A stretch of 64,000 nucleotides of DNA from the NCBI RefSeq assembly GCF_030272615.1, contig NC_081409.1, positions 238,045,832-238,109,831 on the forward strand, written 5' to 3'. The first letter of the stretch is position 1. Each line of letters begins with the position of its first letter. The notes under the pieces are model-generated. The model saw only the letters and a list, made by a program, of their open reading frames with translations, was not told where the DNA came from and made no database searches. The translations under genes and the position numbers were made by a program. Positions 1 through 12,000 of the stretch are shown piece by piece. Origin of the DNA: Cryptomeria japonica. Taxonomy: Eukaryota; Streptophyta; Pinopsida; Cupressales; Cupressaceae.

Positions 1-703
1 TCATTCAACATCTTTGTAATGCAGGTACTAATATTAATCTATTGGTAGATCCAACACGATCTCTTATTTTTCAAAACCTAAGATGAAAAGTTCATAATAA
101 TAATTTATAGATAATCTTATTAATTGTAAAAAGCTCTGTATTTTTGAAAATAATAAAACACTTTCAAAGCTCCATTAAAAATATTTCAATGATGTTACAC
201 TAGTGCAAAGCTCTAGTATTTTACAAAAGTATTTTCACAAAGTCCAAATGAAAACATAAATCATTTTAAGTTTGGAGGCTAAGGGTACATTGCTGAAGTT
301 TGCAGTGCTTAGTTAAGTGTTAGGTTTAAATTTCTTATAATGGGTATAAAATCTTCATTGTAGGCTTTTTAGGCTTTCTAATTTTGATCAATTAAAATAA
401 ATTTATTTCAATTAAATTAAAAAAACAAACAAACTGATTAACAGTATGTTAATCATTTATGAACAAATTAAACTGAATATTCAAACATTAAAAAAATTCA
501 ATTAAATCTAATATATATCTAAATAAACTCTTAATACAAAATTAAAAGCAATACTGAACAAGAAAAACTCTTTCACTCCATTCTCAGTCTAACTTTGAAC
601 CTCTCAAAATCACTATAATTTTTCAAAACAGAAGTTTTTTATGCATTAAATGCTTAAGGACTAACAAAGTTTTCAATTCTTTATAGTCTAGGTTTCAACC
701 TGC
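1..703. other. A/T-rich flank downstream of rbcS, no gene seen
   Basis: No open frame with recognisable protein character and no terminal-repeat structure was found. The stretch is A/T-rich with short A and T runs and lies downstream of the minus-strand rbcS gene, so it would hold the end of its transcript and the flank beyond. Confidence 0.6.
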
Positions 704-709
704 TTTATT
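704..709 (-). terminator. rbcS polyadenylation signal (AATAAA)
   Basis: On the minus strand AATAAA lies about 52 bases after the rbcS stop codon (TGA at 763-761). The hexamer and spacing fit a plant near-upstream polyadenylation element. The cleavage site itself is not visible. Confidence 0.55.
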
Positions 710-760
710 AGTAATAAACAAATATCAATCGTCCCCATCTTAGTTTTTCCTTTGGTTAAT

Positions 761-3161
761 TCATTGCTGAGGCTTGTGAACGATGAAGGCAACACATTGT
801 GTTTGTTTCTGGTTGTCAAACCCCAAACAACGTATATAACAATTGGGGAAAGTCTTCTTGCATTCATCCATCTCTGCTAACACCTGGGAACCATCTGTGC
901 ATCCAAACATGGGAAGTTTCCACAGAGTCCAAAACCTTCCATCATAGTATCCTGGGAAATTAGAATTTGCTCTGTGTATTTTACCCACCTGCAATTCCAT
1001 GCATTCCAAAGACAGAATTCAAAGAAAAGAAAGATCAAAGGTGAAAAACTTTGAAAAATACATCAATTTAAAAAAAGGGTTTCAGAAGGTATTTTAAATG
1101 ATTTACAGCATCAAATTCCAGGCATGGAATCCACCCTTTTGCGACTATGTATTCGATCTCCTTAATAATGGATTCTTCTGTGAGAGCAGGCAGATATGAT
1201 AACGTCTCATATTTCCTGTTGTCAATTGGAGACCATGTCTGCATATTCATCATAACCCACATAATCAGATCAATATATATGAAATTATAATTCAATACCC
1301 ACTTGCCAGAATATATCAAATCAAGCGCTGAATTCCTCATTTTACCAGAGATGGATTCCTTCATTGCTGAGGAACACTTGGATCATTACAAGCAGCATAA
1401 ATCAAATTAAAGAGAGAGAAATATATGAAGTAAACCAAACCCATATGACAGAAATTGGTAGTTTTGCTCAGAGTTGTAGCTGAATTACACCTGGATCATT
1501 ACACATTACACTTCACAGTGGTTGTGATATTCAACTGTTTTTATTTTTTATTTGTTTTTAGATTTCTAGATTAGACTTTATAATAATTTTTAAATCAACA
1601 TTTCGAATCACACTCCTAATCTATCATAAAATACTAGAAAACTGATTTTAATTTTTCTATAGAAATACACCTGGACAATGCAGCATACATCAGATTCAGA
1701 TTTTTCTGTAGGAAAAACCTAAACCCAATATATATGACTCAAATTTTCTACTGCAGCATAAATCAGATTTTCCCGAAGGAAAAAACTAAACCCAATCTGT
1801 TTGACTCAATTTTTCTTAGATTTATAGCAGTAGCACATATGGATCAAGTTTGAAAGCAACATAAATCAAAATTCGCTATACTAAAAACTTGAATGAATCA
1901 AACCGATATGATAATCATTACTGCTACTCATTTTATTCTGTCAGATTTTTGTGGGTCGGGAAAATATGAAACTCCTACTGAACCAAACTCATATGACAGG
2001 CATATTACTGCAACTTAACATACAGTTTTACTCCCTTTTTCTCTCAGCTTTTATCTTTTGCCAGGGGTTCCACAGATAATATCCATTTTTCCCTTGTACC
2101 TAAGTCATGGTAGAGCCCTGAATTTTTCTCCTTTTCTTCTTCTTTACAGTCAGGAGAACATAACATAACAGTCATCTTTAGGCTTAGATCACAACATGAT
2201 GGTTATCTATTATAACCTACATCCACTTAGTCTCCCTACACAAACAATTTGGGTGGTATGGTAGACCTATGAGTTGAACTATCCTATTTCATTGAAGGGA
2301 TTTCATGTTCTCAGACTCTTGGATCATTGGATCATCACGTAGAAACACACCCACATCACAATATCATTATGGAAAATATGAAACTAATTTTATTCTGTTA
2401 GACTTTTTTTGGGCCAAGAATATATGAAACTCCTACTGAACCAAATGCATATGACAGACATATTACTGCAACTCAATATACAGTGTTACTCCCTTTTTCT
2501 TCAGTTTCTATCTTTTGCCAGGGGTTCCACAGATAATATCCATTTCCCCCCTAATGGTAGAGCCCTGAATTTTTCTTCTTTTCTTCTCCTCTACAGTCAG
2601 GAGAACATAACAAAAAAGTCGTCTTCAGGCTTGAATCACAGACATGATGATTATCTATTAAGACCTACAAATTGTGTGTTATGGTAGACCCATGGGTTGA
2701 ACTATGCCATTTCATTAAAGAAATTCCATGTTCTCGGACTCTTGGATCCTTTGATCGTTACTTAGAAACATACCCACATAACCATATCACCATGGACAAG
2801 GACCCATTAGCCCAAAAAATTGCTACCCAGTTCAACATGAATCAAACCCAACAGAATCTCAGCCAGATACACATGTCAGACACCATAGCTAATTAGAAAA
2901 ACAAAAATCACGTATACATGAAGCAAAATATGAAGATCTGATCACCTTCATGCAATAGATTTTGGTGCTACAGCCACCAATCTTCCTATAATTTTTTTCC
3001 TTCCTGAGAGCAGGTAATGTAAGAGCACTACTGGTAGGCTTGAGGCCACTGAAGGCCTGCACAACATTGGAGCTCTGAACAATACTGTTGTTTTGAACAG
3101 TACTACTATTTCTCAGAGCTGAAACTGAGGAAGACATAGATACCATCACTGAGGATGCCAT
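761..3161 (-). CDS. rbcS: RuBisCO small subunit, chloroplast precursor (3 exons)
   Basis: Small subunit of ribulose-1,5-bisphosphate carboxylase/oxygenase, imported into the chloroplast stroma to assemble with RbcL for CO2 fixation. Exons on the minus strand: 3161-2946 (72 codons), 1238-1107 (44 codons), 988-761 (75 codons plus TGA), all joined in phase 0 at GT/AG sites, giving 191 residues. Introns are 1,707 and 118 bp. Exon 1 is a Ser/Thr-rich, acid-poor transit peptide ending in Cys just before the mature Met (residue 71). The mature part of about 121 residues carries the family hallmarks [32 protein letters not shown] and GFDN. Oddities: the mature start is Met-Lys-Thr-Trp-Ser rather than the usual Met-Gln-Val-Trp-Pro, and the loop before PGYYDGR is short. 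No stop or frameshift interrupts it, so it looks functional. Exon 2/3 joins rest on consensus sites, not on a transcript. Confidence 0.95.
1929..2810. repeat. Tandem duplication inside rbcS intron 1
   Basis: Two diverged direct copies, about 1929-2375 and 2387-2810, offset by 458 bp. Shared landmarks are gaaactcctactgaacc (1968 and 2426), tcttttgccaggggttcc (about 2053 and 2511) and the tcttggatc stretch (about 2318 and 2740). The copies differ by many substitutions and small indels, so the duplication is old. It accounts for roughly half of the 1.7-kb intron. No terminal-repeat or coding signature was seen, so it is a segmental duplication rather than a recognised transposon. Confidence 0.85.
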
Positions 3162-3208
3162 TGCCCTTTACAAAAAACCTTGGCACTCTTTGCCACAACC
3201 CCAAAACA

Positions 3209-3382
3209 GAGAGAGAGAAAAGAAACTCTCCAAATTTTCAAATTCAAAATTAAGGCTTTGTGAAGTTGGGTGATCTGATAAATAAGTCAGAAGTTACTTT
3301 TATCCATCTGTTAAAGACATGCATGGTGAAAAGCTATCACCTCTGAAGATTGCAGTAAAATCATCACTGGCTTTGTCTTATC
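3209..3382 (-). promoter_or_regulatory. Putative rbcS core promoter and leader
   Basis: Reading upstream from the ATG at 3161 on the minus strand: a CT-rich leader (about 3226-3209), a weak TATA-like CTTATTTATC (3286-3277), an RY-type CATGCATG (3325-3318) and GATAAG (3382-3377), which matches the I-box core of light-regulated rbcS promoters. A start near 3250 would give a leader of about 90 nt. The motifs are seen; their function is inference. No G-box CACGTG was seen in this stretch. Confidence 0.4.
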
Positions 3383-3399
3383 ACACTTCCTTAAAGAGA

Positions 3400-5088
3400 C
3401 ATTTCCTGAAATCAGGACCTCTGATGTCACTGTGGGGTTTGCTTTATGCCAGCTTTCTTACTTCCATCTGTATTTTATGTATATTTAATTTCAAAAATTA
3501 TAGATTATTTAACCGACTTGTTTGTATTGCATGTTTTTCTAAATATAGTGGAAACAAACAAACCAAGGCGATGATGGTCATTGGATGGACATTTGGGTGG
3601 TAGGAGGAAACAAGGACAAGCTTCTTTGGACTCCTAACTCGAAATAGAAGTGTTTGATTAGTCCGATTATATCAGAACCCATGGGATTCTATGTTGGATC
3701 TTTCCCAAGTGTCTTGGTTGTTAGGTCTGTAGGAGGACAGGAAGCCCAAGAAAACTTAAATGGATATTCATGGGGTGTTTGTCCTCTCTAAATTATCTTA
3801 ACGTGTATTTATTACCATCAATTTTATGGTGTATTTATGTTATAATTATTTGGAGTGAAATGGTTAAATAGATATATTAAAGTTTTTTAAATGATGTTGA
3901 TTATAGAAATTAAGTTGATTATGAAGTAATAGGTTTTAAGATAGGAAGAACAAATGTATATAGAATAAATTAGAATTTTATCCTACAAAATATGAGTGCT
4001 TACTTTATAGTTTTCAATTTTTTAGTGGCTTTTGATGTAGTGGGTTGGAAATTTCCTCCACTAACTCTCAAAAGACATTTGAGATGGAGTATGCACATTC
4101 ACTATCCTAAGTTTCTTCAAAACATATTCCAACAAGCTAATATAAGCACATACTACTATGTCATAAAAGTGAAAACATATACATAATTGATTTCTAATAC
4201 ATTAAACCTTAAAGAAAAGATGTTGCAAAGAACAAATCTTTACAAATCTAAGAAAGTTTCAGCAACATTACAACATGCAAATTCAATACTATGTAATCAT
4301 AAAATAAGAAGAATGACACGGAAGAGAAAACAGATATAAATGAGAAAAACCTTTTTAGGTAAAAAAGCCTCACACTCGAAAACACAAAGCCAATGTATTA
4401 TCAACAAGAAGGTGACAATATATTTCAAGCTCTAAGCCTTTACATGAAGATTTACATCTTGCTCCATTTTTGAAAAAAACTGACAACATAACCCCTATGT
4501 CAATCAATCTCCGCTCCTAAACTCCTCTAGCAAACACTTGTATTTAGAGAGCTTACAATGCATTAAATGTCATGTTTCCAAAACCCGTGCCTAAGCATGA
4601 AGATGCCACATGGAAGGTGTCAAATACATCACACAAGCAAAAGGTACCTTTTCAATTGACAACTCATGCAAATTATGCAATTGCCAATTATTGCCAAACT
4701 TGCATAAAAAATGCACCTGCCAAATAAGTAACTAGACTTCCAAAGGTGTCCACATTCCATGTAGAGTCAATATGAAATTGAAACTACATTTATGCATTAC
4801 TCCAGCTTAAATAACAACTTCCAAACTTGACTCTTCACAATGGGCACCAAATTCCTAAAAAATAGGATCTTATCATAGTTAACTCAACAATGCCAAGACA
4901 TATGTCACCAAAGTGCACCTCAGAGAAGTTTTTACAAACTCCTCTCTCCAAATGAGTGCCCGATTGAAAAGTAGCACTCTATCATGCTCTCCTCACTTTG
5001 CATGTAGGATTCTCCTCTCATACAAGTCCCACAAAGTGAAATGACAATCTATAAAGTTAGCACTTAGGATATAATGAAATATACATAA
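3400..5088. other. Intergenic A/T-rich DNA, nothing recognised
   Basis: Short open frames here show no family motif. Sequence from about 4380 to 5088 is unique by eye within the window. The stretch ends at the target-site duplication of the Copia element that begins at 5094. Confidence 0.5.
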
Positions 5089-5093
5089 AATAT

Positions 5094-5363
5094 TGTGAGA
5101 TTTTGCCAATAGGGTAGGTAGGAAATAGGTGTGGGTAGGTAGGAGAAACAATATAATATTCCACATGAGGTGGATCACCCATTGAATGTGGAGTGTAACA
5201 ACAAGATCACACCATAAAAGGTGGAAATTCTCCTACACACACTATCCCAATGTGGCACAAACACCCAAGTGTCTCATACCCAAACTACTATGAAATGCAT
5301 GTACCTAAGTAAACTTAAGTAAGGTGTAATAATATCCAAGATGAATAATTATTTACACCAACA
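5094..5363 (-). repeat. 3' LTR of the Copia element (shortened)
   Basis: 270 bp, matching the right LTR from its outer end through about 250 bp, but lacking about 195 bp that correspond to 8615-8811. The missing piece holds the TATA box, so this copy cannot act as a promoter. The outer 16 bp (tgtgagattttgccaa) are present, so the loss is internal. Confidence 0.9.
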
Positions 5364-5370
5364 TCCCCCT
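5364..5370 (-). promoter_or_regulatory. Polypurine tract of the Copia element
   Basis: On the minus strand AAGGGGGA abuts the TGTTGG start of the 3' LTR, the expected position for the plus-strand DNA primer during reverse transcription. Confidence 0.75.
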
Positions 5371-5585
5371 TAAGTGCAACTTAGGGGAATGCACTTAAGT
5401 CTACAATGCAACTAAGCAATGCAAGATGGGTCCTGGCTATGAGGCCATGTTAGGTACCCATGTACAAATGCAAATGCATGAAAACCAATGCAAGGAAATC
5501 TCTCACAAAGCGGGGAAAGAGAGAAAAACCCAATGGGAAAAAACCCTCCCCCAAAAGAGAAATGAAAACTAGATACAAAGAACTC

Positions 5586-7079
5586 TCATAGAAGTATGTG
5601 AAGGACAAAACCCCATGTGAGGAAAAACTCCCCCCCATATGAGAGAAGAAGAAGAGAGACTATGAAGCCCCCCCTCAATTTGGAATCTGCACCAATGATA
5701 GAAGCTCGAAGATGAATGAAGAAATTGCTCCATGAACATCGAACAACATTCCTCCCCTTAGGAAGAAATAAAACCAAAGGTGTATCCATGAAGTCTCCCC
5801 AACCATGAAGGGAAGATGAAGCAAAAATACTCATGATGAAAGGAATCTCTGAAAACTGCTCAAGTGTCCCCATGTCGACGCTGAAAGGTACCCCCTCCAA
5901 AGGTGGTAAACTGTGCCACACTGCTGAAAAAGGCACTCTAATATCTAGTGGAGATGAATGTAGAACAATATCCAAAGACTCATATGTCTCCTCAAAAGAT
6001 AAAGAGACCTCCTCCAAGTGTTGTACAAAAGTATCCACAATCATGTCAACCTCTAAAGATTGATCATGAAGAGAATGCACAAGAGGGTCAGAGTTATCCC
6101 TTGCAACAATCAAAGAAGGATCATCTTCATCAAAGAGAAGATGAATGTCATCAATGGTGTCTCCCAAATCTACAATGTAGGAGTCCACAAACAAACCTGC
6201 AATGTCTATCAAGTAGGCATCCCAATCAACTAAAGCCGGAAGACATGAAATATCCTGCTGCACTGAATCATAAGAAGGCAAAACTGTCGCACTAGCTGCA
6301 TCATCAGGTGCAATAGGTGGTGTGATATCAAGAGAAGGAGATGAAATGCAAGGCTTAAGAATGGGGTCACATGTGAGAATCCCCAAGTTCAAATGCCCAA
6401 AGTTCTCCTCAAAATCTGAATCATCAACATAGGAAGAACCAACCTTATCAATAGGACCAAAATCTGAAAAAGAGTACCACCGAGATGCATGATCAACCAC
6501 CCCAGTCGCAATGATAGCTCCACTCTCCCAGTCTCTAATGATAACTGAATCAGGTGTGAACTCCACAATTTTCCTAGTTGCCCCATGTGTGATTTGATAG
6601 ATGGAAAGAAGATTATTTGTCAAGTGGGGTACACACAAAACATCATTGAAGGAGTTATCCCCAATGGCAATAGATCCTTTCCCAATCACATCCATGTATG
6701 TATGATTGCCCATCAAAATCTGTGGCATGTGGCAAGGCTCAAATGTAGAAAACATAGACTGCGAAGATGCCATATGATGAGAAGCCCCTGAATCTAGAAG
6801 CCATCTCCCTGAATCAGGACTTGTAGTAGCACAAAGAGCTTGTCCCTTTCCTTTATTTGTCCCAAAAGAGTGATCCTTTCCTTTATCCTTGGAAGAAGAA
6901 GCTGATGTAGACATTCTAGAAGGTATGTTGATTCTGTTCTTCTCAAGAAGATTCTTCAACTCATCAATATCCTTCTTATAACAATGATCAATATCCACAA
7001 AAAAGATTATCCTTCTATGATTTCCTCTTAGGTGAGAATGGTGAATCACCTTGTTGTGGAGAGGAAGATTGTGCTCCAT
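5586..7079 (-). CDS. Copia protease with a long acidic unknown C-terminal domain
   Basis: A 497-codon open frame on the minus strand. Residues about 20-50 hold a worn gag zinc-knuckle region with only parts of the CCHC pattern. Residues about 90-105 carry the Copia protease active site WLLDSGASHHMA, followed by the usual protease body and a pre-integrase-like FGHLNLGIL near residue 210. After that, where an autonomous Copia polyprotein has integrase and RT, there are about 290 residues rich in Asp, Ser, Leu and Val (for example the D-rich stretch near residues 300-330) with no motif I recognise. The start is arbitrary, because gag reaches it by frameshift from the neighbouring frame at 7347-7015. 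Length without a stop suggests selection or youth. Confidence 0.7.
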   Translation of the reverse strand: MEHNLPLHNKVIHHSHLRGNHRRIIFFVDIDHCYKKDIDELKNLLEKNRINIPSRMSTSASSSKDKGKDHSFGTNKGKGQALCATTSPDSGRWLLDSGASHHMASSQSMFSTFEPCHMPQILMGNHTYMDVIGKGSIAIGDNSFNDVLCVPHLTNNLLSIYQITHGATRKIVEFTPDSVIIRDWESGAIIATGVVDHASRWYSFSDFGPIDKVGSSYVDDSDFEENFGHLNLGILTCDPILKPCISSPSLDITPPIAPDDAASATVLPSYDSVQQDISCLPALVDWDAYLIDIAGLFVDSYIVDLGDTIDDIHLLFDEDDPSLIVARDNSDPLVHSLHDQSLEVDMIVDTFVQHLEEVSLSFEETYESLDIVLHSSPLDIRVPFSAVWHSLPPLEGVPFSVDMGTLEQFSEIPFIMSIFASSSLHGWGDFMDTPLVLFLPKGRNVVRCSWSNFFIHLRASIIGADSKLRGGFIVSLLLLSYGGEFFLTWGFVLHILL

Positions 7080-7782
7080 CTTGTTGTGGTTTTGACTTAA
7101 GTTGCTTTTGATTCTTGCATTTTCTTTTATTGCTTTGATTCCCTTTATTAGCCACCAAAGCTTGTGACTTTGAAGATTTGAGAATCCCCATCGTGGTCAA
7201 CTTAGATTGCTCAAGTATCAACATCTCCGTGAATGAATCAAATGAGGGAGAAGTGTATGAGGAACCTTGAGATAACCTATGGGTGTGAAAGCTAGATACA
7301 AAGGCTGCATACTCTGAAGGAAGCTTGTCCAACAAGTTATAAACCAATTGAGCATCATTTTGTCAATTCTACAATCCTTTAGTTTTGCTCTTAACTCAAT
7401 TGCTTTTGTGACATAATCTTGGATTGTATCAAAATCCTTGGGATCCAAAGTTGTGAGTTCACTATCAAGCTTGTAGCCCTTAATCTCATCAACTTGACCA
7501 TACAATTTCTTAAAAATATCCCAAGCCTCTTTAATTGTTGTACACTTATCAATGTGAAAAATGAGGTCATCCGATACATACTTTCTAAGAGTTCCAAGTG
7601 CCATAGAATTCTTAGTAAGCCATTCAATTTGAGCATTAGGATCAGCCTTAGGATCGTGTGGTGCTGTTATAGTTTCATTTACATAATGAATGAGTCATTT
7701 TTTCATTAGTTTACTCCATGCCTTAATTTTCCATGATACATAATTATGAGGAGTTGAAAGTGGAAATTTAGGAGAACCCATA
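7015..7782 (-). pseudogene. Copia gag (UBN2-type), broken
   Basis: Starts at ATG 7782 (MGSPKFPLST), runs through an in-frame TGA near 7694 and the typical Copia gag helix (DKCTTIKEAWDIFKKLYG), then shifts frame near 7370 into the frame at 7347-7015 (VYNLLDKLPSEY...). It ends in a Lys/Gln-rich tail before the zinc knuckle. Nucleocapsid/capsid role in virus-like particles is family knowledge. The stop and at least one frameshift make this copy non-coding as it stands. Confidence 0.8.
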
Positions 7783-8585
7783 GCACCACAAGATAGAGAG
7801 AGACACAATCACACAAGACACCCCCCAAAATACTCAATCAAGAAACCCCCCCAAAATGGTGATTTTGACACTTTATACTTAGTGCATATACAATGGGCCA
7901 CTTGCAAAAAAAGGCAAAGTGGACTTCTGATTTCAATTTACAACTTCTCAAAATGAGATCTAAGAGACTTCAACAAATACTGCTAGTGATCTAAACTGAG
8001 ATCCAAGCAAAATGCAAGTATCAAATATGCCAAAAATGGCCAAATACTGAAAGTACAATTTCTACTTAAAATCACTGCAAACAGATGGCAGATTATGAAA
8101 GTAGATGAAAAATATGCACTTTCAAAAAAAACGACACCTGAAAAGGAGTCCATATGAGCCCAAACGAAGCCTCCAAAGTTGTAAAAATCAAGATTTCACG
8201 ATTTTCAAAAAATCTATATCTGAAAATCAGAAAAATTATGCACCATTGTACAGATCACGAAATTCTACCCCAAAACAAAAAATATAGCTCGAAAAAACAA
8301 GTCCGGATGAGTGAGATATTGCTATTTGAAAAATGCTTGCAAAATTATAATTTCTGGAAAATTTCCGCCGCAGCGTCAAACTTCAAAGCCTCTAGATTTG
8401 GCCTCCAAAGTTCGATTTGGATGAAACAAAAGGCAAAACTGACTTTCTTGGACCTCCTAAATCAAATGGTAACCTCAGATTTGACCCATCAAGCTTCAAT
8501 AAAAACCTGCAATAGAAAACTCCAAAATACACAACCCCTAATAGCATCAAATTTCTCTCAGTTAGCAAACCAATGACACTCTAAT

Positions 8586-8598
8586 GGCTCTGATACCA
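8586..8598 (-). promoter_or_regulatory. Primer-binding site (initiator Met tRNA type)
   Basis: On the minus strand TGGTATCAGAGCC directly follows the 5' LTR. This is the standard Copia primer site complementary to the 3' end of initiator methionine tRNA, and it fixes the element's orientation. Confidence 0.9.
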
Positions 8599-9061
8599 TG
8601 TGAGATTTTGCCAAGATCAAGAGGCAATGGAAAGCACAAATAAGAGAGACAAAATATATGATAGAAATAAACTGTATTCTATCAAGATGAAAATACAGAT
8701 CAACTGGATCATCAAGCGTTACATACAATGAATATGAGCCTGCTTATATAGGAAAGGCTATATGGATATGTGAGCACACAAACATAACATGTGGCTCAAT
8801 AAGAAACAAGGGTAGGTAGGAAATATGTGTGGGTAGGTAGGAGAAACAATATAATATTCCACATGAGGTAGATCACCCACTGAATGTGGAGTGTAACAAC
8901 AAGATCACACCATAAAAGGTGGAAATTCTCCTACACACACTATCCCAATGTGGCACAAACACCCAAGTGTCTCATACCCAAACTACTATGAAATGCATGT
9001 ACCTAAGTAAACTTAAGTAAGGTGTAATAATATCCAAGATGAATAATTATTTACACCAACA
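8599..9061 (-). repeat. 5' LTR of the Copia element
   Basis: 463 bp, the fuller of the two LTRs. It starts TGTTGG on the minus strand at 9061 and ends ...CTCACA at 8599. A TATATAAG box lies at 8750-8743, inside the segment missing from the 3' LTR. This LTR is the only promoter-bearing copy in the element. Confidence 0.92.
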
Positions 9062-9066
9062 AATAT

Positions 9067-12000
9067 AATCCAATACAATTAATGCTAAGGCTCTCAAAGG
9101 TTGAGACACCTTAATCCCAACACTATCCATATTTATGATGTTTGGATAAAGTATTGCTATTTTTAACCAAATCATGCAACCATCTTATAAAAAGTTCACA
9201 ACTATTTTTTTTACCATTCACATCTCCTATTAAAGTCATGGGATCACTTGATTGTAAAAACTCTTAAATATTCTTAGCAACACCTATAAAAAATGTTTAG
9301 GTATTTACCCTCCATGATATAATAGCCTAAGCATTTTTTTAATAAGGGAAGGATTTTAACTCATGTTTTGCTATTGTCTTATCAAGACAGGCTGCCTAAA
9401 ACTTTTCATTCTGTGTTGCTAACAAAATTTAGGAGCTTTTTATAATTAAGTAGTTCCATGAATTATTTATGAGTAATTAAAATTTAATGGTAAATACATT
9501 TTAGCTACAAATTATTAGGGAGCTAATTGTTCCATGATTTGTTTAAAAATTATAATACTACATCACAATTTTAGAATGCAAAACTTAAAAAATCACCTCC
9601 AAAATTTACGCAAAATCTGTGACTACCTTCTATAGATGCCACATGAATGAAAACTTCTAAGCTACTGGGGGAAATCTCTAGTGATCCATAAACTTGGATG
9701 ATTATACCATACTCAAGTCATCAACACATAAATTGTTGACATAAATTTTGACACATTCGCCAACTCGGATGAAATACATGGTATCTCACCCCTCCTCAAA
9801 GGAAATCAAATCTCAAGATAGAAAATGACTACCACAAGGTCCCTTGTTGTTAGGTCTTGGCGTGTGAGGTAGCTCAGATATTTATTATATTTCTACTAGT
9901 AACACAAGGGAACTCACACAATTATTTTGTTGGAATTTTGAAATAAAGGTTAGATCCAAAAGATAGGGAGATTTCATGCACTTCCTTTAGAACCCAAAAA
10001 TTCTCTTAAGCTTATAATTTAAAAATAATTTATGGAAACGACACTTGTTCATCAAATGTTCAATGTATGATGTTATGTCCTTAACTAACCATTGATTATA
10101 AAAATCAACAAAAAAATGACGATAACGAGAAGGGCTTGAAGAGATCATAGGTTTTGAATTTCCATTGTAATATCTAATTACATAAGTAAATAAATCTACT
10201 ACTAACTACCTCTTAACCACATAAATTATAGTATCTTAAAAGAAGTTTTGTCTTTAGAGAAACTCCAAATCATCAAATAAAACTCATTAACTAATTAACA
10301 TTGGTACAATGACACAACTTAACAAAATACTCCACAATTTGAAATAAATTTTTTGGATTAACCACACAAAGTAAACTTACACTCAACAAACTATTAGTTG
10401 TATAAACATAAAACTCATCAAATACTCTTTACATTCATATATCCACAATGAAAAATCTAGTTAAAAGCTTGGAAATCATGAAGTAGACTAGAAAAATATA
10501 GAGTTTTTATAAGTTCCACTAGCATCAACAATTTCTAAAATAGTTTAGAAACATAAATTATTTGACAACATGGAAATTTCCAACAATAGTTTGAAAAGGA
10601 ATGTTCCAACCATTTACAAAGAGAAATGAAATGCCTTTATAGAGGAATAGAACATCCTCAACAAGATTTGATGGCACAAATGGACTTTCATCATCAATGG
10701 TGTAGATTTTTTTAGGTATCAATCCTACGAAATTGGATCTCATGAACATAGTGTGCAAGGCATGGGCAATGCGATGAAATTCACAAGTTTAAAATACCTA
10801 GAGCACATGAAAGTCCTTTTTGTAGCTAAAATCATTTGTCACATTGATGACATGGGATTCTTCTATATTTAGCATGAAATTTACATGAAATCTATGTCTT
10901 GGGATGTGAAATGGTGTTGTAGGTGGGAAAAACCCTTTAAGGTAGTTGTAGGGATTGAATTCAATAATTAATGGTGTTTCATAGCTCTTTTAAAAGATTC
11001 TTGAACGTATTATCTTAATGATGCCTTTGGATGCTTTAAAAATGTTAGTTTCCCACTTAAAGTCCTATAGCATCAAAATTAAATCTATTAGATTCACAAT
11101 ATGACATTCTAGACAAGTTGCAAGGTTTTTGAGAAGATCTAACAATTTTCAATGTTTATGGACATTTTAAAGTTTCAAATTTCAAAGGTTTCAAAAAGTT
11201 AAGAACTTACATAATGTTTGCATATCAACACTTCAAGAAATATTTGAACTCCAATGACATGTTAAAGGTTTACAAAACTTTAGAACTTAAGAATAAAGGC
11301 TCTATTTCGAGACACTTTTCATCATTTTACAAGGAGTTGACAATTTAAAAAGTTATAGAACCTTAGAACTCATTTATTTCTCTATGCCTTTCTTTGTATT
11401 ATTTTGGAGCTTCTATGAATGCAAACCTTTGATGTTTTTTTTAATCCCTTCTATAAGTTTTTAGACTCTGAAATCTATTGAGACAAAATATTAAAAATAC
11501 TTTTTTTTTTGCATTATACCATGCTTATAGAAATTCAAAGGAGATTCAAACATTTGAGAACCTGAAAGAGACATATCCAATATTCATAGTGAAATTTACA
11601 TTTCCAAGTTACCTTAAGATTTTTACATTTAATTTTGGTCATGTACATTTGTTTAGGGGTATAGACTTTAGAGGTTGAGTGTTAAAATTCCTAGTATACA
11701 ATTAAAATTTTGTAACCTTTAAAATTTAATTTTTTGTTGAAACTTCTCTAGGTTTTATACTTGATGCAAGAATGTATTGGAGCTCTTAAGTTTAGGGTAT
11801 TAGAATTGTAATGTCTAAAAGGGAACTAGAACAAGGCCAAACTCATGATCCTAAAATATAACTCGGTGTGAAGTGTTGAAGTTTGGGAATTTGGGGAATA
11901 TCATGAACTATTCCAAAAAATAATCCCTAAGATGATGACCAAGCTACAAATACTAAAATAAGTATACTCTAATAGGATGTTAGTGATCAAGGATTAGGAG

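Larger units (their letters stand above)
5094..9061 (-). mobile_element. Complete non-autonomous Ty1/Copia LTR element (gag-protease only)
   Basis: A whole insertion of 3,968 bp: 5-bp target-site duplication aatat at 5089-5093 and 9062-9066, LTRs with TG/CA-type ends, an initiator-Met-tRNA-type primer site beside the right LTR and a purine tract beside the left LTR. The element therefore reads on the minus strand (5' LTR at the right). The internal 3.2 kb encodes a decayed Copia gag and a protease but no integrase, reverse transcriptase or RNase H; an acidic tail of about 300 residues fills that place. It would need enzymes from an autonomous relative. LTR copies of the same lineage occur at 48450-48905 and 63770-64000. 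Confidence 0.93.

Noticed and set aside
1068-1364. 98-codon frame ending [12 protein letters not shown] as a separate gene
   Set aside because: It is rbcS exon 2 read through both splice sites; the extra ends are intron sequence.
8154-8576. 140-codon frame on the strand opposite the Copia leader
   Set aside because: Antisense to the element, between primer site and gag; no motif.
8586-8598. Possible tRNA gene at the initiator-tRNA match
   Set aside because: Only the primer-length match is present, in the correct place beside an LTR; no cloverleaf surrounds it.
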